Shown: positions 36,201 through 44,265, counted from the first letter of the stretch. The stretch is 64,000 nt of DNA from Trissonchulus latispiculum (GCA_030248195.1 JASAND010010952.1:17103-81102); one strand, 5' to 3'. The notes: generated from the sequence alone by a model not told the origin. Numbers and translations: made by a program.

Positions 36201-39200
36201 ACTAACTTCACAAAACATGTATGACATTCAGTAACTTTCCACGAATGGAGCTGTAACATAATTGTCAATACAGTACAGTTGCAAACAACCCAGTACAGAG
36301 ATATGATTGAGTTATGTATCTGGAAATAAAAGATTGCAAATTCCAGAGTGTCTGAACTAAACATCTCCGATTAGTCTGACCAACTGTGAAGACAGAAGGC
36401 AACAACTTACAAGTGACGCAAATTTATTTTGCAAAGAGAAATTGCCTGAAATAATCAAATACGACTTACAACGCAGACACCAGACAAATTTGATAGAAAA
36501 TTTAGTCAAGAAAATAACACAATGAATCAAGTAACCTAAAGTAAACAAGAGATCGCACAGAAATGACCGGAGAAAGACACAAAATTTATGAACCTCAACA
36601 CCGTCAACTAATAGGAAACCCATTTCATAACAGATCGCTTGCGCGCTCAACATTGTTAGGTTAAACTATTTCCTAACTCCCACCCTGGACCGTACACAAG
36701 AACACAAATTAGTTTGAACGTTTGTGAAGATAACACCAACTTGTGAAAGATTTAAAAAGAAAAAGCTAGGAATATTTCCAGAAAGATTTTCAAGATATTA
36801 AGCAAACTTTCTCCCATAGACATAGCGCTTTAATGGTAATTATGAAAAGCATGATGAAGCATGAATAAATTTTACAGAAAAATGAAATATCTTGACTTTT
36901 GTCAGGCCGGTTAATTAAATTAGAAAAAAGGGTGATCATAATACAATGAAAAAATAAAGGAACATTTCTTGCTGACTAAGGACTCAGATAGGAAATCACT
37001 ACCGCAGCAAATATAGACTGAAGCGAAACTAGAACAAAATGGTAGCCGGTCAATAATTTAAACGAAATTGTAAAAATTCCAAATTTTTCATGAAAGTCTG
37101 CAAACATGAAAAATTACTTCAAAATTGAACAAATGCAATGTTCAAAACAAGTTTACTTTTAAAACAAACGTTAAATGCTATCTTTGGCATGACTATTAAT
37201 TTACCTTTAATTCATGCTTCCAAGAAGCAAGCTCCATTGAAAATACATGTCTACACTAAATGAACTCTTAAACAGTTCTTTGATGCAAATTCTTCAGAAA
37301 CGAGGAATGTTGTAAACAGTGCAGTGTGATGTTTCTGATATTTTCGATATAATGTGCGTAAGCCAACAGTTTTTGTTGCCAATTAATATTGTGCTTTAGC
37401 CTGTGTTTGCTGCAACTTTCTCTAAGCATTTTCAGGGGAGTGCTTATGGACACTTGGAGCATTTGAAAATTCATCTGCTGAATGGTTTCAAAACTGTCAA
37501 TGCTTGTGGCCATGCAGGTTGGTCACTATTAGATCTATTTTATTCATCCTGAAAAACTTCCTTGACTCTAAGTGTTAGCATTTATATCACTTCCAACATT
37601 GACTGTTGGATCAACCAGCTAGCAATGCTTCTGCTACAAAGCGTTTGTGGTCAAATTCTATTACTTCAAATATGCGAAACCGAGTTTTATTTTATAAATC
37701 GATTCTTAATTCAATTTTAATATTTTAATTTTATATCCCTGCCAACTTCGACTGTTCGATTAACAAGCTTAGCAATACTTAACATTTGAGAAAGTACAGA
37801 GCGTTTGTGGTCAAATCATATCACTTGACATTTGAAAAATCTAATTTTGTTGTGTTCCGTAGTAAAGAACAAGTTCACCACGAATACGACCACAAAATCG
37901 TAATTTTATAATAAAAGTTCTTAAAAGTATTGAAATACCTTTTGAGTTAAGATCACAAGCACAACGATCAATTTCTTTGATAACTAATTGAAAAGTTTGT
38001 CGTGAACCTTTGAAGCAGTACGCTTTGTTTTCAAAAGCGCTATTGTTTCGTATTGCGAAAGCAAGTACTCTTCGAGTTCGAGGTAAGAATTTATTTAAAT
38101 GTTTAAATGATACCAATCACCCTAAGGCACCAGCCGACGCCAATATTCCATATTCTGCTAATTACGTTATTTCATTAACGATACGCTTTTACAGATTTGG
38201 CTTTTACGAAGTAACAAGAACAACAACAACTTCCGACTTTACAGATGAAGTAAGTAGTAATTTAGTAATTTGAAGTAATTGAAGTAGTTTAGTAGATCCA
38301 TATGCTGCATACAGCCGGATGGAAGTTTTAATGCTTTCCTTGTTTTAACATTTGGCATTGTATTTGCTGCATGCATTATTTTTCAATTTCAGCAGCAGAA
38401 GAATCAAATAGGAAACACCATGTACGTTAGTAGACATTTTGACACCTAGTTAACATATCTGATAATCGTAGATATAAAAGGAGAATCCCGAATTCTCTTC
38501 AACGAGCTTATAAATGTTTCATACATTTTCTAATGCGCTCTTTGACTACAAATACTGACAAAATGGTACCTCCTAGCTGCATTCTCGAAACGAAATAGAT
38601 AATATGAAATCGCTTTTAGATCTCGAAAAGCTTGGCCCAAATTAGCGGAAAGCATGCCAGTCTATGCCATGCCCTAACTTGAATCTGGAGCACTGAAGTC
38701 AATTAAAACAAAAGCGAACATGCCTTAACGCAGTCAGCAGAATCCTATCCGCAACAAAATTTGACTCTCGTAATAGTTTCTTTCTAATCTAGACAGCGTA
38801 TTTCTAGCCATGCCAGCTCAATTTCTTTGAAAGTCAAAGCCTAGTCAGTTCAAGTCTTTAGAAGTTTGGTTGATTTGTGTAGTCACTATCTTTTAATAGG
38901 TGCACAAATTTAAAGTGAAATAATAAATTGAGATCAAACGTTCCAGCACTGTAGCACTAATGACCGGCTATAGATCCAAATTTTGCCAAGCTCGACTGCT
39001 ATTGGACCGATGTTTAAATATGTTTCGGGTTCATAAAGTAATCTTTCAACTTTGCACCTATACTTCCCCTTGGAAAATACTAAGTTCGCTTTGTAAACTC
39101 AATTATTTTAGACTGGCCAAGGTTACTGTATCAACCCCCGAAAGTTATCACTTAGTTTTCAAAGAAAGAAGAATTTACGAGGTGAGAAAACAAAAAATAA

Positions 39201-39707
39201 GTTTACGCAGGTTGCCACTAACGTTTTAACTCATGTTGATAAGTTAACTCTGTAGGTAGATCTTTATGAGCAATGGAATAACAGTGGTCTTCAAAGCCAA
39301 TTCGTACCTTGTGGATACTGAGGAACCATTCAATTGAGTAAAAATTATGGGACTTCAAATATCCAAAACGGTATGTTACTAGCGGGCGCGTAAACCGCAA
39401 GAACTTATGCGTTAGAATTATGAAGTCTCCTTGCGACGGACCAAACCAGTTGCACAATTATAGGTTAGCGATAGCATAGCAACCCTTTTTACGGATAAGG
39501 CAAAAAATGATTCGGCATCATTGAACAATTCCTGTGATTCCTGCTTTAGTTTGACATTCCTGTTTTTAGATATACCAACTGATATCCAACTCTGGAGGAA
39601 TGATTGCTATATTTACAGGAGCTTCCTTCATTACTATAGCAGAGCTGACTGCTTTTATATTTATGGAATCAGTTAAGCTTAAGCCGCGTTTCTGGTATGA
39701 CGCTTAG
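21045..39707 (+). CDS. DEG/ENaC-family sodium channel subunit with a C-type-lectin-like insert
   Basis: Fifteen exons (21045-21290, 21743-21845, 22364-22574, 24709-24893, 25127-25263, 29891-30036, 34089-34174, 34317-34468, 35128-35217, 35495-35624, 37436-37517, 38195-38249, 38393-38421, 39112-39181, 39570-39707) join in frame to 619 codons plus TAG; every junction is GT-AG with matching phase. Residues 2-3 are His-Gly (the N-terminal gating motif), 14-38 the first helix, 57-67 FPAVTICDYNP, a family hallmark. A CPSGW...CY lectin-like segment occupies about 117-257. About 325-525 holds the cysteine-rich palm/thumb region (DPYQGSCYTL, CYERSVISKCGCF, CQCLWPC). Residues 579-605 are the second helix with GAS at 591-593 and a conserved Glu at 599. 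The initiator exon is missing. The family forms trimeric cation channels in the plasma membrane; the ligand or stimulus is unknown. Confidence 0.9.
21743..21845 (+). CDS. Channel exon 2: start of the extracellular loop
   Basis: Acceptor CTTGTTTCAG, donor GTTATG, phase 0 to 1. Reads YFLYTGEGSALEQRRKK and a charged FEFEFERSNFK stretch. No specific motif; included on splice sites, phase and position. Confidence 0.75.
22364..22574 (+). CDS. Channel exon 3: C-type-lectin-like domain start
   Basis: Acceptor GCTATTTTAG, donor GTACGT, phase 1 to 2. Opens with CPSGWIVGDRACY, the typical opening strand and first disulfide region of C-type lectin-like domains (Cys-Pro-x-Gly-Trp ... Cys-Tyr), and later has SLCQSLPQNSHLPVF, resembling the second-helix cysteine region and the LPVI stretch of that fold. 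Nearby GT sites at 22573 and 22579 are possible alternative donors but would break the phase with exon 4. Confidence 0.8.
22602..23041 (-). mobile_element. Mutator-like (MULE) remnant with iterated TIRs
   Basis: Both ends consist of repeats of CGGATAGTCTAA (three to four per end) in opposite orientation. Inside, on the minus strand, a frame at about 22676-22861 contains NNFVEAWNSRFN and SIYKFMLFLKAKF. This is the N-x-x-E-x-W-(N/H)-x-x-F-N ... (H)-x-S-I-(W/Y)-K-F pattern from the C-terminal part of MULE-type transposases. The remaining transposase is missing, so this is a deletion derivative. It sits 27 nt downstream of the exon 3 donor of the channel gene. Confidence 0.7.
23966..24412. mobile_element. 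TIR element with iterated GTTACACAAACC ends
   Basis: The left end has five to six copies of (G/C)(T/C)TACACAAACC between 23970 and 24090, separated by 8-14 different bases. The right end has GGTTTGTGTAGCGGG and GGTTTGTGTAACGGG in opposite orientation at 24362-24405. About 450 bp, in intron 3. No coding frame. Confidence 0.7.
24709..24893 (+). CDS. Channel exon 4: continuation of the lectin-like insert
   Basis: Acceptor TTGGTTTCAG, donor GTAAAC, phase 2 to 1. Reads YVFLNQMHSLKEIVNVTRP, with an NVT sequon, and later LLPLERSEIICQLLENE, which looks like the C-type lectin stretch in front of the WIGG strand. With exon 3 it forms a symmetric phase 1-1 unit of 396 nt. Confidence 0.75.
25025..25110 (+). 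repeat. SINE-related fragment in intron 4
   Basis: GTGGGTTCGCGTCC resembles a polymerase III B box and is followed by TCGGAGGTTCGAATTTTTCG and CTTCGGTGG, as in the SINE tails at 8850 and 16620. It ends 17-20 bases before the exon 5 acceptor, so it may supply part of the polypyrimidine tract. Confidence 0.5.
25127..25263 (+). CDS. Channel exon 5: WIGG strand
   Basis: Acceptor TATGTTTGCAG, donor GTATGT, phase 1 to 0. Begins with NETQWIGGKLG; WIGG or WIGL is the most conserved core of C-type lectin-like domains. The calcium-binding EPN/QPD and WND motifs are not visible, so carbohydrate binding of the classic kind is unlikely. Confidence 0.8.
25890..26735. mobile_element. Inverted-repeat element in intron 5
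   Basis: CACTTACCATTGTT at about 25913 is inverted at about 26690, and GCATCTGATTGGCTAAT at 25960 is inverted at 26645 (ATTAGCCAATCAGATGC). Inside is a second palindrome, AAGCGTGTGTTTATA at 26449 against TATAAACACACGCTTA at 26545. A purine-rich AAAGAAAGAAA tract occupies 26030-26110 and 26320-26370. No coding frame. Confidence 0.6.
27650..28305. mobile_element. TIR element with iterated CTACTTACGCCTAA ends
   Basis: The left end has repeats of CCTACTTACGCCTAA and variants (CCTACTCACACCTAA, CCTGCTTACGCCTAA) at 27660-27805. The right end has TTAGGCGTAAGTAGGAATG repeated at 28218-28300 in opposite orientation. About 650 bp, intron 5, directly adjoining the next element. Confidence 0.7.
28308..29822 (+). 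mobile_element. Dispersed repeat copy 3, split by a palindrome
   Basis: The left part (28308-28430) has the start blocks ACAAACCCTATCGC and AACCAAAAATAGCCGG; the right part (29526-29822) has the end blocks TGCAAGCCCCCTG, TACAAGCCCCCTC and CTGACCCTATGTTAATGTAT seen in copies at 8090 and 9020. The ends are weakly inverted (GGTTAACGCGGAGGGTC against GACCCTATGTTAATG). The large palindrome 28431-29525 lies between the halves. Confidence 0.65.
28431..29525. repeat. 1.1-kb palindrome rich in CCGGAAATTCC blocks
   Basis: TAGTACGACC at 28431 is inverted at 29515, AATCCTCAGGAACTCGAG at 28520 at 29418, and CATTCGAAAGCTCTTATCGCG at 28690 at 29155; the symmetry centre is near 28960. Each arm is about 540 bp and holds two diverged copies of a block with TTTTAAAA, CCACAAGATGGGTATCATT and a GAAAGCTCTT stretch. 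No coding frame despite long chance frames. Confidence 0.85.
29891..30036 (+). CDS. Channel exon 6: return to channel core
   Basis: Acceptor TCATTTTAAG, donor GTAAGA, phase 0 to 2. FQDIVKSCTINYVTNCMDW corresponds to the DF(I/V)..C.F.G..C region of DEG/ENaC proteins. Intron 5 before it is 4.6 kb and full of transposons; an additional phase 0-0 exon there cannot be excluded. Confidence 0.8.
30332..30715 (+). repeat. tRNA-Ser/Leu-like SINE in intron 6
   Basis: GCCGGCCGAGCGGTTAAGGCG is a class II tRNA A box region and TTTGGTTCGAATCCCCGC a B box region, with a long variable arm between (30345-30412). A tail follows with CCTTGAGCAAGGGACTAAGC, resembling the CCTTGGGCAAGGCACTTAA-type block found in many animal SINEs, and later GACCCTGACAAGGGTAGGAG. 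The anticodon loop is degenerate (CTTTGGA), so this is a SINE, not a tRNA gene. Confidence 0.7.
31380..32465. other. Pyrimidine- and GC-rich block in intron 6
   Basis: Starts with four CCCCCAAAAT-type units (31385-31425) and continues as a C/T-rich strand (31800-32160), then a GC-rich part with GCGCCCCGTTGGCGTCCCCC. Composition differs sharply from the rest of the intron. The long frames inside are compositional. It could be the untranslated end of a retrotransposon; I found no protein similarity. Confidence 0.4.
32505..32835. mobile_element. Foldback MITE in intron 6
   Basis: GTCAAAAAATCTCGAAACTG at 32508 is inverted at 32815-32832, and CAAAGATTATCAGCAT at 32530 is inverted at 32793. Arms of about 125 bp with small differences surround a short centre at about 32640-32690. 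No coding frame. Confidence 0.8.
34089..34174 (+). CDS. Channel exon 7: YDPYQGSCYTL
   Basis: Acceptor TTGTGTTCAG, donor GTAGGT, phase 2 to 1. FEFYDPYQGSCYTLT matches the F-x-D-P-x-Y-G-x-C-(Y/F)-T-F hallmark of the family. Ends with SGQAAG. Confidence 0.92.
34317..34468 (+). CDS. Channel exon 8: AG..V.IH and PG region
   Basis: Acceptor TTTTATTCCAG, donor GTAGCA, phase 1 to 0. Reads GMQILINASAPSVF, then ENAGVKLIIHDKNSRPIP and YIISPGTKSS, in the order found in DEG/ENaC proteins (L.L.LN, AG..V.IH, PG). This is the upper palm. Confidence 0.92.
34519..34599 (+). pseudogene. Exon-like sequence with in-frame stop in intron 8
   Basis: An acceptor TTCAATTATAG is followed, in the phase that exon 8 leaves, by ITTVKTEKYYKDSQKELRLS and a cysteine, then TGA. 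That composition resembles the strand after PG in family members. No GT donor occurs before the stop. It could be an alternative last exon making a truncated protein, or a dead duplicate of exon 9. It is left out of the main model. Confidence 0.35.
35128..35217 (+). CDS. Channel exon 9: RLEQRLPLVASDC
   Basis: Acceptor AATTTTAG, donor GTAGCA, phase 0 to 0, 30 codons. RLEQRLPLVASDCS matches the family pattern R...LP.PYG.C that follows the PG turn. The phase fits both neighbours. Confidence 0.8.
35495..35624 (+). CDS. Channel exon 10: CYERSVISKCGCF
   Basis: Acceptor TAGATTTCCAG, donor GTACGT, phase 0 to 1. ICYLSCYERSVISKCGCFDG matches the thumb signature C...C....(V/I)...C.C of DEG/ENaC channels. 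It ends NMSN. Confidence 0.92.
37436..37517 (+). CDS. Channel exon 11: CQCLWPC
   Basis: Acceptor AGCATTTTCAG, donor GTTGGT, phase 1 to 2. ECLWTLGAFENSSAEWF then NCQCLWPC, the C.C.P.C motif at the base of the thumb. Confidence 0.9.
38019..38082 (+). other. Exon-like sequence, possible mutually exclusive partner of exon 12
   Basis: Acceptor TTTGAAGCAG and donor GTAAGA bound 64 nt that are open in the phase left by exon 11 and end in phase 0, exactly as exon 12 does. The peptide (TLCFQKRYCFVLRKQVLF) does not look like the family, unlike exon 12. Kept as a candidate only. Confidence 0.3.
38195..38249 (+). CDS. Channel exon 12: FGFYEVTRTTTTSDF
   Basis: Acceptor GCTTTTACAG, donor GTAAGT, phase 2 to 0, 55 nt. 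FGFYEVTRTTTTSDF fits the C....Y....S.S.FP stretch after the C.C.P.C motif. Confidence 0.85.
38393..38421 (+). CDS. Channel exon 13: 29-nt microexon
   Basis: Acceptor TTTTTCAATTTCAG, donor GTACGT, phase 0 to 2, reading QQKNQIGNT. It is needed to connect exon 12 (phase 0) to exon 14 (phase 2) and falls where the family has the R.N segment before the second helix. Confidence 0.65.
39112..39181 (+). CDS. Channel exon 14: pre-helix strand
   Basis: Acceptor CAATTATTTTAG, donor GTGAGA, phase 2 to 0. LAKVTVSTPESYHLVFKERR corresponds to the NL..L.VY...L..E strand before the second helix. Confidence 0.85.
39570..39707 (+). CDS. Channel exon 15: second helix, GAS tract and stop
   Basis: Acceptor TCCTGTTTTTAG. 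SNSGGMIAIFTGASFITIAE is the second helix; G-A-S at residues 591-593 is the selectivity tract (family G-x-S) and the Glu after it is conserved. A 14-residue cytoplasmic tail ends in TAG, short for the family. No clear poly(A) signal was seen within about 500 bases downstream. Confidence 0.93.
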   Translation: MYQLISNSGGMIAIFTGASFITIAELTAFIFMESVKLKPRFWYDA

Positions 39708-39709
39708 TA

Positions 39710-41236
39710 GACACCATGACACTGTCCTATAATTGTAAAGTCTGGTTCATGCTTGTCCTAGACACTGTTTTTAGGTCTCGGTGTCTATGTCTCTGTCTCT
39801 ATTTGGTACATACTTGTGTTTGTCTATTTGTCCATTTGTTTCTAAACTGTCCTTGAGAATCTATAAGCGAAGTTGAACAGTGCTATACTTTTTGTCTGTC
39901 CTTAGTCTGTCTGGGTGCTCGTTTCCTTTTGGGCAACGCCTTTTGGATCACGGTGACTTTTTAGCTTTTTGTGTTGGATATAGATGCCTGCATTTCGGCC
40001 CGCGGCCCGGCCGTCGATTCGACGAAGTCGACCTACGCGTCGATTCCCTGTTTTCGGTTTTTTGTTGATGCATGCTGTGAGATGAGTTTTTCAACAACCG
40101 TAGAATTTGGGAGTTTAGAAACAGGTCTACACATCATTTTAATGCTTGGCAAAACAAGCTTAGTTTTCTGACGTACCAGTCAAATATAGACCGTCGATAT
40201 TTTAACATCGTTTCCCAAAATTGCAGAATCGGTCAAACTTGGTTTGTGCTATGATAACAGAACTTAGGACTGAGGGATGTTTTTCTGGATTTGACTCAGT
40301 GGCTCTTAATTATTCCGAAAATTCGCAAAATTCACTGCGACACTAAATTTGGCTGCTAATTGTCTTGAGTTTCTCTAGATTGGAAACGCTCTAGTTGAAT
40401 CCAAGAAAAACGTCCATCCGCAATAGTGCGGATTTATGTTCCTTCAAAGAATTCCTTCGAACAGGTTCGGAAACAATTACTGAATCGGACCCCAACACCA
40501 ACCCCTAGGATTAAAATTGAAGGAGATGCTGGGAATCCCATTAATTTGTTCGGCAAAACATTTTCCCAACGTTGCACTTGTTAAACTCTCTGACAAGGAA
40601 AGTACAACTCAGGTCACCACTGTGCCTACCAGCTCGACATTGAAACTGTTAAATTTCTCTCGAAATTTAAAGGCCATTTACAGGCTGCCTGTTATGGGTT
40701 CGACTAGGGTACAGGAGGCACATGGGTTGCAACAGAGTCTGCTGAGATTTTGGCACCGATCCAATGAGATTTATTTATGCACAAAAAGTACCTCCTAAGC
40801 GACTGTCAACTGATTATTAAACCCCGATGACTCCTGACTCACTGCTCAGGAAACCAGCAAGGTAAAGGTTGAGGACATGCGCTGGCACGTAGGAAAGGTT
40901 ACGTACCAGGGCTCTATGTCTCATGGTATTGAAATGTTCAAGGAAACACTGCTAAATACTCTATCAGACGAACTAGGCAGTGACTACACACACATCTTAG
41001 TGAAGGGGTGCAAACTATTGTCAAAAATTCTATATTCACTGGCCAACCTCTTAGAAAGGTGATTGTCGGGGTTGTCCAGTCGGAGGCGTTTAACGGTTCC
41101 TTAACAGCTGATTCCCTGGTGTTATAGACAATTAGCATAACCGACATTAGTCGAAAATGTGGGTACGACTACATTTCTAGAAAACCTACGAAATTCTATT
41201 TCTCAAAACCTCAAGGGTACGCCCAGCGCCATAATT
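39710..41236. other. No supported gene between the channel and the Polinton-like element
   Basis: Frames at 40517-40798 and 40877-41062 are open and not obviously low complexity, but I recognise no domain and see no splice partners. They could be decayed transposon coding sequence. Confidence 0.4.
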
Positions 41237-42225
41237 AGCTAAACAATGCCGGTTCTGCGCCAGGTACATCCCCTCTGGGCATTTACACAGACATTTGAGG
41301 CTCCTTATGTTACGGTATTAACTGTTTCGGCCCCCGTCACAGGTAAAATCAGGACGAAAAAGCTTTAATAAAGTTTATCTGTTCTGGTTAGACTAATGTA
41401 TAGCCCCAAGTGGTTGATCTTTACTGGCTCAGCTGCAATTTCATGTGTTAAAGATATTGGTAAAGTAAATTTGCGTCACTGCAAATTGTGATGTTCTAAG
41501 CAACCGGTTATGTATCACGTGCGGTATACTAATCATTAAACTATATATAGCTCATGGAAATGTGCTCATCCTATGATTTCAAGACCAATCATTGACAATC
41601 AGAATCTGTTAGAATTGAAAATATAAATACATTGTTTGAGAAGTACTTGCACGATTTAATGGCACCAGCAGAATATATTAATTTTCATGTCACATCAAGT
41701 TAAGCGTAATGAGTTTGCAAATTGTTATACATAATTGTTATGGAGCTTTTAATTATAGTATCAATCAGATTATTGTAAAATTATGTTCAACTGGAACCAA
41801 ATGATGAAAATTGCATTATCAGATTAAGCGCATGATGAAATTATTTTCAAATTATTGCAATCACTGTCATCCTAAATTAGTCTTTGCAGTTTCTAACAGT
41901 TACGAAATGGTTAAGTTTCAAATGAAATAATGAGAACTCAAACACCAAACATCAAATATTTTTATTTCAAACATCAAATATCAAATGTCGTTATTTCAAC
42001 CGAAACAATCAGAATTCTTCATCACAGAATCACAGAGTCAGTTACAAATGTTACCCACAAAATTCTTCTTTCCTGTTTTCTTTTTCTCTTCTGTCCGGTT
42101 TTGGCATATACTTATAGTAGGTATAGGCATGTATTGACTGACTTAAGGTGGATTAAAATAATGTCAGCACCAGTCAAATGTTGGTAAGCATGTGCAGATC
42201 GTCGTTTGGAGCTGCTATTTTTGTG
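41237..42225 (+). repeat. Left terminal inverted repeat of the Polinton-like element
   Basis: Pairs with 46938-47971. Landmarks are GGTTCTGCGCCAGGTACAT, CTTATGTTACGGTAT, GATTTCAAGACCAATCATTG and AAAATAATGTCAGCACCAG, all found inverted in the right repeat in the opposite order. The arms differ by scattered substitutions and small indels. Short frames inside have no recognised product. Confidence 0.9.
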
Positions 42226-42629
42226 ACTATTTGTCCAATTTCAATGTCAATTTTTTACTAGCTAACGCTTTGTAAGTTTAGGTATTGCTATTTGTTAATA
42301 ATTTGCGTGTGTAATAAACTTAAATACCAGATTTTGGTGATAGTATTTCCGCCTCACTTGACATTTTCTATTTCTGAAGGCAATAACGCATATTTTATGT
42401 GCTACAAAGTAACTGCAATTTTTCGTTTCGGCTCCCGCCACAGGGACGCATCAAACGGCTAGGCAATCGATAATGTTTTTTCTTTTTTTTTATTTGCTTT
42501 ATTTCAACGCACAACACATATCACAAACATCAGATACAAGATTAAAAGCATCACATTTATTAGTTAACCCAACAATGAAAAATTCCCCATTATGAAATAG
42601 TCTAATAGTACCACCTTTCATTTTCCAAA

Positions 42630-44006
42630 TGTAACGGTGCAGCCTGGGAAGGAAGGGAAGGAGAAAGTGGTTACGAGCTCAGCTTCAGGCTACAGTACAG
42701 CAGTTTACTACTACGTGCTATGGGTTTCGTGGAGAGACACGGCACATACAGTACACTAATTTAATAGATTAACAAGTCAAGACTAAGACAATTGGGTTCC
42801 CTGGGGAACGCTAGTACTAGAGGGTCTCGTGGAGAGACACGACTGACTTAGACAGATTTTAGGGCCCTGTGGAAGGGCATAGTCTTCCAGAGAAGGCAAG
42901 GTGACACGGAGATTGGAAAAGGTGACATTGCAGAATATACGATACCACTAACTGGATTAAAGTGTACAACAAGGTAAATGGATGGCAGTAAACTAGAGCG
43001 TGCGCGCTCGATTAGAAGTGTAGTGTAAATGTAGTGACGACCCAAAAACAAAAGAAAAGTTAAACTGTTATATGGTGAATTGACGTAAGTAAAACGGAAC
43101 TACAATAACTGGGGCATAACAAAAACGGGTTACACCCAAACTTTGTAGGTAGTTGGAAAAATATTTAAAGTTTATTTTAAAGTTAAATTAGAACAAATTT
43201 TAAAAGAAACAATAACTTGTTGGGGGGGTTGTCACCTTGCCACACAAATAATTGCACTGTAAAGAGACCGAGGTTGACCAACATCTCCGCTTCTTTTCTT
43301 TCCAGTTTCTTAATCAGCTCTGCCTTGAGCTGGGGATAGTCTGTCTTCACGGCCTGGTCCAGGTCTTCATACTTCTTCTTGGCCTGTTTTCTCATGAAGA
43401 CGGGCACAAGCTTAGCCTTCATGGCATCGTCGCAATTCTTCCGTAACAAGATCGAAAGTACAGAACCAGTCCTTTATCTTTTCATCCGGCTTGCCGTAGA
43501 AAACAGAAATCGCGTCTTTGGGTAGCGTGAAGCTACCTGCAGCCATAGATAACTGAGGAAGGTTTGGAATCTGAGGGTGATGAACCTGAGGTTGCTGGGT
43601 TAGCTGATCAACGGCCTGGCGCAAAGAATCAAGTTGAGTTATTGGATTCCTTTGTCGCAATTGCGCGAGAAAGTTAGGGTCCACTAAACTGAGGTCAGAC
43701 TGACTTGTCGAATATCAGCACCGACTCGTTGTAATCTTTGGTCTAGTCCACTGTCAAGGCGACATTGCAGAAAACATGATACCATTAACTGGATTAAAGT
43801 GTACAACAAAGCAAGTGGATGGCAGTAAACTAGAGCGTGCGCGCTCGATTAGAAGCGAATCGAAAAATGTAGTGACGACCCAAAAACAAAAGAAAGGTTA
43901 AACTTTTATATAGTGAATTGATGTAAGTAAAACGGAACTACAATAACTGGGGCATAACAAAAATGGGTTACACCCAACCTTTGTAGGTAGTTGGAAAAAT
44001 GTTTAA
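42630..44006 (-). mobile_element. LTR retrotransposon remnant with gag-like frame
   Basis: 42920-43168 and 43752-44006 are direct repeats of about 250 bp at over 85% apparent identity (landmarks GAGCGTGCGCGCTCGATTAG and GTAGTGACGACCC). The left copy extends further, to TGTAAC at 42630. On the minus strand the repeat contains TATATAAAAG, a possible promoter. Between the repeats lies a gag-like reading frame and nothing of pol, so most of the interior has been deleted. The element interrupts a sequence seen uninterrupted at 105-125. The right boundary is unclear because the right repeat is truncated. Confidence 0.6.
43183..43684 (-). pseudogene. Gag-like capsid fragment with a frameshift
   Basis: Two overlapping minus-strand frames (43412-43684 and 43183-43449) make up one protein region of about 160 residues. 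The first starts MDPNFLAQLRQRNP, has a Gln-rich stretch, and then FYGKPDEKIKDWFCTFDLV, which resembles the F.G.(P).(D/E)..(D/E).W...F start of Ty3/gypsy-type capsid domains. The second has DDAMKAKLVPVFMRKQAKKK and a YPQLKAELIKKLERKE helix typical of the following capsid helices. A one-base frameshift near 43430 separates the two, so the gene is broken. No zinc knuckle, protease or polymerase follows. Confidence 0.6.
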
Positions 44007-44265
44007 GCGTACGATACTGTAAGTTTACGGTAAGAGTTAGCGCAGTTTGTTTGAGAAGAGGTAGTGGTTGATTGTTGATCATTGGCATAATTGCATTGTG
44101 TTGGAGAAGAGGTAGTAGGATCTCTCTGATGATTAGCGATAAAAGATTGTGGATGAGACTTGGTTGCAGTGGTTCTTTGATAATTGGATTGTCTCCGTGG
44201 GGTTTGAGTAGGCTGGGTTGACGTTTCAGGATATGTACAACCTACATCCTCATATCTAGAATAAA
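44007..44265 (-). pseudogene. Second exon of a secreted low-complexity protein gene
   Basis: On the minus strand an acceptor TTTTTATTCTAG precedes ATATGAGGATGTAGG. The exon reads YEDVGCTYPETSTQPTQTP and continues rich in Thr, Ser, Gln and Asn to a TAA at the edge of the LTR repeat. Its phase (one base completing a codon) matches the donor near 44541. The proximity to the LTR end raises the possibility that the natural C-terminus has been cut off. Confidence 0.45.

Noticed and set aside
36125..36653. Two minus-strand frames with membrane-like hydrophobic peptides
   Set aside because: They lie in intron 10 of the channel on the opposite strand, are Phe/Cys/Leu-rich from AT-rich DNA and have no supporting motifs.
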